Assembly (NCBI GenBank): GCA_964364885.1
Contig: CAYIOA010000038.1
Span: forward strand, 1 to 8,303
Source: UBA73 sp964364885
GTDB taxonomy: Archaea > Nanobdellota > Nanobdellia > Pacearchaeales > GW2011-AR1
Direction: 5' to 3'
Length of the DNA stretch: 8,303 nt
Shown one piece after another: positions 5,254 through 8,303 of the stretch (its first letter is position 1; every line of letters starts with the position of its first letter). The notes under the pieces were generated by a model. That model had not been told where the DNA came from and did not search any database. It was given only the letters and a program-made list of their open reading frames with translations. The translations under genes were made by a program, and so were the position numbers.

Positions 5254-6485
5254 TTGTAATCTTTTCTTGCGAATTTATATATTGATGTTATTGAAATAAA
5301 GGGATATACTGTTAGATACACTATGAAATAAAACAGCAGGTTAAATACTTTTTTGTTTCTGATTTCTTTTTCTTTTATTGTGCTGATGACCAACATCGTG
5401 AAGCCCAGCCCCAGGAAGAAAAGCGCTGCTCCAAAGAAATTAAGGACAGTAGGCGTAAAAGTTAAATCTTCCAGTGCAAATATGGCTGTTTGTGCGTATA
5501 TAGAATATCTTGTTGAAAGATAATAAACGAGAGCTCTTCTAAACATAAGATAGAAAAATATCATCAGGCCGAAAAGACCGAGGAAGAGAGATACCGTAAA
5601 GAAGGGTATTATAAATAATCCAAGCATTTCTTTTTTGAAAAATAGTTTTTTGTATTTTACAATTGTTTGTGTTCCTCCGATATTCCATCTTACTCTCTGC
5701 TTCCACCATGCCTTGAATTTTTTTGGAGCGTCTGAGTAGACTTTGGCTGCAAGGCACATTTTTGCTGTATAGCCGTTCGCTTTTAAACGCCAGACTATTT
5801 CTATGTCTTGCGTTAGATTTGTGGCATCGAATAAACCAATTTGAATCAATGTTTTTTTCCTGTATAATGCAAACGGGCCCGGCGTTACATAAACTGCATC
5901 TATAAAATCAAGCAGTTTTCTTGAGAAAGAGATTACAACATATTCTATTGCCTGCAATTTTTGCATGAATGTCTCCTGATTTTTTACCATAACAGCACAT
6001 GTTACTGCTCCAACTTTCTCGTTTTTTTGCAGGTAGCCTATCATCTTTTTTAAGGCGTCTTGTTGCGGAGAGGAATCTGCGTCGGTTACAGCTATAAAAT
6101 CATATTTTGCAGCTTTAATCCCTATGTTAGTTGGTTCTGCAGCTCCCCCAGAATTTCTTTTGTTAACTATTAATTTCACATTGCTGTATTTTTTTGCGTA
6201 TTCTGTTACTACATTCTGTGAATTATCAGTTGATTTGTCGTCTATTATTATTATTTCAATCATGTTTTTTGGGTAATCAAGAGCCAGAAGTGATTCAATT
6301 GTTTTTCCTATAGTTTGCGCTTCGTTGTAGCAGGGCACTATAATGCTTACAGGCTCGGCTCTTCCTTTTTCGTAATCAAACAATTTTTTTCTGTTGGGAA
6401 AATAAATAAAAAAAAATAAACTTAGCATGTACAGCCCGATAAACATATAAATAAAAAATATTGTATCAATGGCACTTAGAGTCAT
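5247..6485 (-). CDS. membrane glycosyltransferase, family 2
   Basis: This 412-residue inverting GT-A enzyme of the GT2 family is of the processive-like type (N-acetylglucosaminyltransferase/cellulose synthase-like). It probably transfers a sugar from a nucleotide donor on the inner membrane face. An N-terminal membrane segment spans about residues 8-29. The catalytic domain begins at about 45 with VSIIVPCYNE, followed by IIIIDDKSTDN (78-88). The metal-binding DxD is TDADSS (134-139), the acceptor region is TPGPFALYRK (201-210), the catalytic-base region is TQDIEIVWRL (225-234), and QRVRW (263-267) is the QxxRW motif. About four C-terminal membrane segments follow (roughly 286-315, 345-368 and 378-402, plus a less clear one near 318-340). 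All motifs are intact. The ATG overlaps the scpB stop (ATGA), and its own stop overlaps the next start. The product (glycan, glycolipid or protein modification) cannot be told from sequence alone. Confidence 0.88.
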   Translation of the reverse strand: MTLSAIDTIFFIYMFIGLYMLSLFFFIYFPNRKKLFDYEKGRAEPVSIIVPCYNEAQTIGKTIESLLALDYPKNMIEIIIIDDKSTDNSQNVVTEYAKKYSNVKLIVNKRNSGGAAEPTNIGIKAAKYDFIAVTDADSSPQQDALKKMIGYLQKNEKVGAVTCAVMVKNQETFMQKLQAIEYVVISFSRKLLDFIDAVYVTPGPFALYRKKTLIQIGLFDATNLTQDIEIVWRLKANGYTAKMCLAAKVYSDAPKKFKAWWKQRVRWNIGGTQTIVKYKKLFFKKEMLGLFIIPFFTVSLFLGLFGLMIFFYLMFRRALVYYLSTRYSIYAQTAIFALEDLTFTPTVLNFFGAALFFLGLGFTMLVISTIKEKEIRNKKVFNLLFYFIVYLTVYPFISITSIYKFARKDYKW

Positions 6486-7006
6486 ATTTTTAATTCATCT
6501 CCTTTGCTGAGATGAAAATATTCGTAGAAATTGTTTGATAGTGACAATTCAGCAGTGTGGCCGAGCTTCTTCTTTGAGATCAAGCCCCTTTCCACAAATC
6601 CTTTTATATGGTCGTATGCCTTATTCCCCCGAATTTTTATTATAACTGACTGTTTAATCGGCTGTTTATATGCAATCATAGCTAGAGTTTCCTGCTCTGC
6701 TTTTGAGAATTCAGAAGAGCCTGTTGCGAGCTTATTGACCATAAACGTGAAATCTTCTGCAACGTCCATTTTCCACATGTCATCCCTTTGTGTTATTATA
6801 ATGCCTGAGTCTTTGTATTTATCTTTTAAATCATACAGGCTTTTTTTCAGCAATATCGGATTTATATCAGTCAATGAAACAAGCTCTGGAAGAGCCATAA
6901 ATCTTCCTGCCAGAAATAAAGCTGCTTCTAGTTTTTTTGTGTTTTTTATTTCTATTTCTGAATCTATTTCATTGATGCTTTTTTCGGTTATATGTTCTGT
7001 TGTCAT
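6482..7006 (-). CDS. scpB: ScpB, segregation and condensation protein B
   Basis: ScpB is a kleisin-binding partner that works with ScpA and SMC in chromosome compaction and segregation. The 174-residue protein has the expected tandem winged-helix layout. The first is at about 25-95 (KKLEAALFLAGRFMALPELV through ITQRDDMWKMDVA). The second is at about 98-165 (SSEFSKAEQETLAMIAYKQPIKQSVIIKIRG, then YDHIKGFVERGLISKKKLG). The AxLxMIAYxQPI segment and the IRG turn are strong family signatures. It is slightly short compared with bacterial ScpB (about 180-200) but complete. No scpA or smc is in the window. The start at 7006 is supported by a TATA box 25 nt upstream. It is the first gene of an operon and overlaps the glycosyltransferase by 4 nt. 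Confidence 0.92.
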   Translation of the reverse strand: MTTEHITEKSINEIDSEIEIKNTKKLEAALFLAGRFMALPELVSLTDINPILLKKSLYDLKDKYKDSGIIITQRDDMWKMDVAEDFTFMVNKLATGSSEFSKAEQETLAMIAYKQPIKQSVIIKIRGNKAYDHIKGFVERGLISKKKLGHTAELSLSNNFYEYFHLSKGDELKI

Positions 7007-7026
7007 GCTATTTTAACTGATAAGAT

Positions 7027-7035
7027 GTTTAAAAG
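7027..7035 (-). promoter_or_regulatory. TATA-like box of the scpB operon
   Basis: On the minus strand this reads CTTTTAAAC, centred about 25 nt before the scpB ATG at 7006. It predicts a leaderless message and separates this operon from the SpoIIM gene, whose stop is at 7055-7057. The 48-nt gap holds nothing else visible. Confidence 0.5.
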
Positions 7036-7054
7036 TATTTGTTTATGTCAGTTA

Positions 7055-7747
7055 CTATAGGAAGGATATTAACAAACCTTCTATTATTGCTGCTGTTATT
7101 AATAATGGAAGGATAATCATTAAGAAAACATTTATTGACTGGTAGAGTTTGTCTTTTATCTCTTTTTTATTTTTAAATAATGCGGCTCCTAGTTTCATGC
7201 CCATCCCCAAGGCTATAAATACTGCTGGAAGCTCGAAAATTCCATGGGGAAGAAGCCTCCACCAAATTGCCAGCCCTCCTATTTCATAGGTTTTACTCAG
7301 AACATAGCCAATAACGACTCCGTTTGTGACTGCGCTTAGAAGAGGAGGTATTCCCAGAAAAATCCCTGCAATGAGGGAGAAAAGCGCGCTTTGGACATTG
7401 TTCTGCAGTATGAAAAAAATCATTTCTATCAAACTAAGACTGGCTGTTTTTAGTATTAATTCCTCTAAGAACTTGTCAATGAATGCTAATTTTTCCTTTA
7501 AAATAAATCCGATAAATGCGCTCAATAAAAAAATTAGAATCGCTGAAAAGATATAGTTTAGAGAACTCTTTGTGTACTCCAGAGCTTCTTTAAACTGCGT
7601 TCTTATGTCAAGATGCATTGCGAAAACTCCATGCTTTAGCATGGAGTTAGCATCTTGAGCATCCAAAAGTCCAAACAAACTCCACACTTTAGTGTGGAGT
7701 ACATACAAGGACTTTTTGATATTCAATACTTGTTTTTTTCCTTTCAT
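7055..7747 (-). CDS. SpoIIM/DUF95-family membrane protein carrying an in-frame palindromic insertion
   Basis: This 230-residue membrane protein is of the stage II sporulation M (DUF95) family, which is widespread in archaea that do not sporulate; its role there is unknown. The family signature is clear: FFILQNNVQSALFSLIAGIFLGIPPLL (111-137), AVTNGVVIGYVLSK (139-152) and LLPHGIFELPAVFIA (165-179), with the PHGxFE motif at 167-172. Membrane segments lie at about 65-83, 105-134, 137-150, 170-191 and 206-229. The start at 7747 is supported by a 4-nt ATGA overlap with the rhomboid gene. Residues 10-47 (from IKKSLYVLHTKVW to MHLD) are encoded by palindromic element copy 2 and do not look like part of the family. 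Homology begins at about DIRTQFKEALEYTKSSLNYIF. An internal ATG at 7618 (Met44) with GGAG 8 nt upstream is a possible alternative start giving 187 residues. Confidence 0.85.
   Translation of the reverse strand: MKGKKQVLNIKKSLYVLHTKVWSLFGLLDAQDANSMLKHGVFAMHLDIRTQFKEALEYTKSSLNYIFSAILIFLLSAFIGFILKEKLAFIDKFLEELILKTASLSLIEMIFFILQNNVQSALFSLIAGIFLGIPPLLSAVTNGVVIGYVLSKTYEIGGLAIWWRLLPHGIFELPAVFIALGMGMKLGAALFKNKKEIKDKLYQSINVFLMIILPLLITAAIIEGLLISFL
7608..7720. repeat. double-hairpin palindromic element, copy 2, inside a coding frame
   Basis: In the left half, TCAAGATGC (7608-7616) pairs with GCATCTTGA (7650-7658). It encloses AACTCCATGC (7625-7634) with GCATGGAGTT (7639-7648), around TTTA. In the right half, ATCCAAAAGTCC (7661-7672) pairs with GGACTTTTTGAT (7709-7720), 11 of 12 positions. 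It encloses ACTCCACAC (7679-7687) with GTGTGGAGT (7692-7700), around TTTA. The order and orientation match copy 1 at 1463-1580. The blocks CATCCAAAAGTCCA, ACAAAC and ACAAGGACTTTT are shared, while the stem sequences differ and remain complementary. It lies at codons 10-47 of the SpoIIM-family gene. Of the three minus-strand frames only the one used by that gene is open throughout. Confidence 0.88.
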
Positions 7748-8303
7748 TTGAACATTCTCTGCAGTATTTTAATTTTTCTTTTGTATTTTGAGCGGAGATA
7801 GATTCCGTAAAATATTCCTATGAGAAATCCTCCGAAGTGCGCGACATTGCCGATTGGCCAGTTCCCTATGAAACTTATTATCCATAAAATCAATAACGAA
7901 AGAGGAACCATTATGTAAGCAGGAAGAGAGAAGAATGGCAGGAATATTATCATGAATCTTAGATTAGGAAGGAGCATTACATACAATCCTGCAATGGCAA
8001 AAATTGCTCCTGAAGCGCCGACCATATATACTTCTGGACTTCCGAAAATTCTCTCTCCAATTTCTGTCGTGCCAAAATAAAGTGAGAGGACAATTGTTAT
8101 TACTCCTGCAAATAAACCAGAAATAAGATAAAACCAGACGTATCTTTTTTTGCCTATGATTTTCTCGCATAATGAGCCAAGGGAGAATAAGACGAACATA
8201 TTGACAAAGATGTGGGCTATGCTTCCATGAGCAAATATATGGGTTACAAGAGTCCAGAGATATTTTCCTTGAATGATACTAGAGGGCTTGAGTGCAAAAT
8301 AAT
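7744..8303 (-). CDS. rhomboid-family intramembrane serine protease (5' end outside the window)
   Basis: Rhomboids cut transmembrane substrates within the membrane using a Ser-His dyad. The visible 185 residues run from the window edge to TGA at 7746-7744. The frame stays open to base 8303, so an ATG at 8199 is internal and not the start. The first visible residues (YFALKPSSII, then WTLVTHIFAHGSIAHIFVNM) are the family's conserved second helix region. They carry the His and Asn (visible residues 30 and 34) that line the active site. The catalytic serine lies in VGASGAIFA (visible Ser97) and the catalytic histidine in VAHFGGFLIG (visible His155), so the enzyme appears active. The C-terminus is basic (RSKYKRKIKILQRMFK). 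Its stop overlaps the start of the SpoIIM-family gene (ATGA), so the two are co-transcribed and probably translationally coupled. Confidence 0.92.
   Translation of the reverse strand, partial: YFALKPSSIIQGKYLWTLVTHIFAHGSIAHIFVNMFVLFSLGSLCEKIIGKKRYVWFYLISGLFAGVITIVLSLYFGTTEIGERIFGSPEVYMVGASGAIFAIAGLYVMLLPNLRFMIIFLPFFSLPAYIMVPLSLLILWIISFIGNWPIGNVAHFGGFLIGIFYGIYLRSKYKRKIKILQRMFK

Noticed and set aside
8197..8199. ATG at 8199 as the start of the rhomboid gene
   Set aside because: The frame remains open to the window edge and the extra 34 residues contain conserved rhomboid residues, so this Met is internal.

Overview
The window is AT-rich, densely packed archaeal DNA. The evidence is the gene content: a RadB-type recombinase, an archaeal-type ATP-dependent DNA ligase, an MBF1-like HTH protein, and archaeal forms of SpoIIM and rhomboid proteins. 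Several genes also have TATA-like boxes about 25 nt before an ATG, which points to leaderless transcripts. The small two-segment membrane protein with CxxC-type cysteines, the HTH protein and the membrane-anchored thioredoxin-like protein resemble families I associate with DPANN archaea of the Woesearchaeota/Pacearchaeota type. That placement is inference from recall.

Layout, left to right. Positions 1-1091 hold a possible C-terminal tail of an upstream gene, a 58-residue two-segment membrane protein with a strong Shine-Dalgarno site (101-277), and radB (405-1091), all on +. A convergent unknown 97-residue gene (1100-1393, -) follows. Next is a palindromic repeat element (about 1463-1580), a TVP38/DedA-type membrane protein (1584-2225, -) and, divergently transcribed from it, the DNA ligase (2322-4013, +). 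From 4024 to the right edge everything reads on -. One operon, read right to left, is scpB, a family 2 glycosyltransferase, a membrane-anchored thioredoxin-fold-like protein, and possibly the HTH protein. The first three overlap by 4 and 7 nt. Upstream of it is a rhomboid protease (cut by the window edge) overlapping a SpoIIM-family membrane protein by ATGA.

The genes fall into two themes: DNA maintenance (RadB, ligase, ScpB) and membrane or envelope functions (glycosyltransferase, thioredoxin-like protein, TVP38, SpoIIM, rhomboid).

The most unusual feature is a pair of related double-hairpin palindromic elements, at about 1463-1580 and 7608-7720. They share conserved blocks but have different stem sequences that still pair. 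The first sits right behind the stop codon of the TVP38 gene. The second lies inside the SpoIIM coding frame, just after its start, and is read through without a stop. They look like non-autonomous mobile palindromes, in the manner of IS200/IS605-derived PATEs or Rickettsia palindromic elements. No transposase is present in the window.
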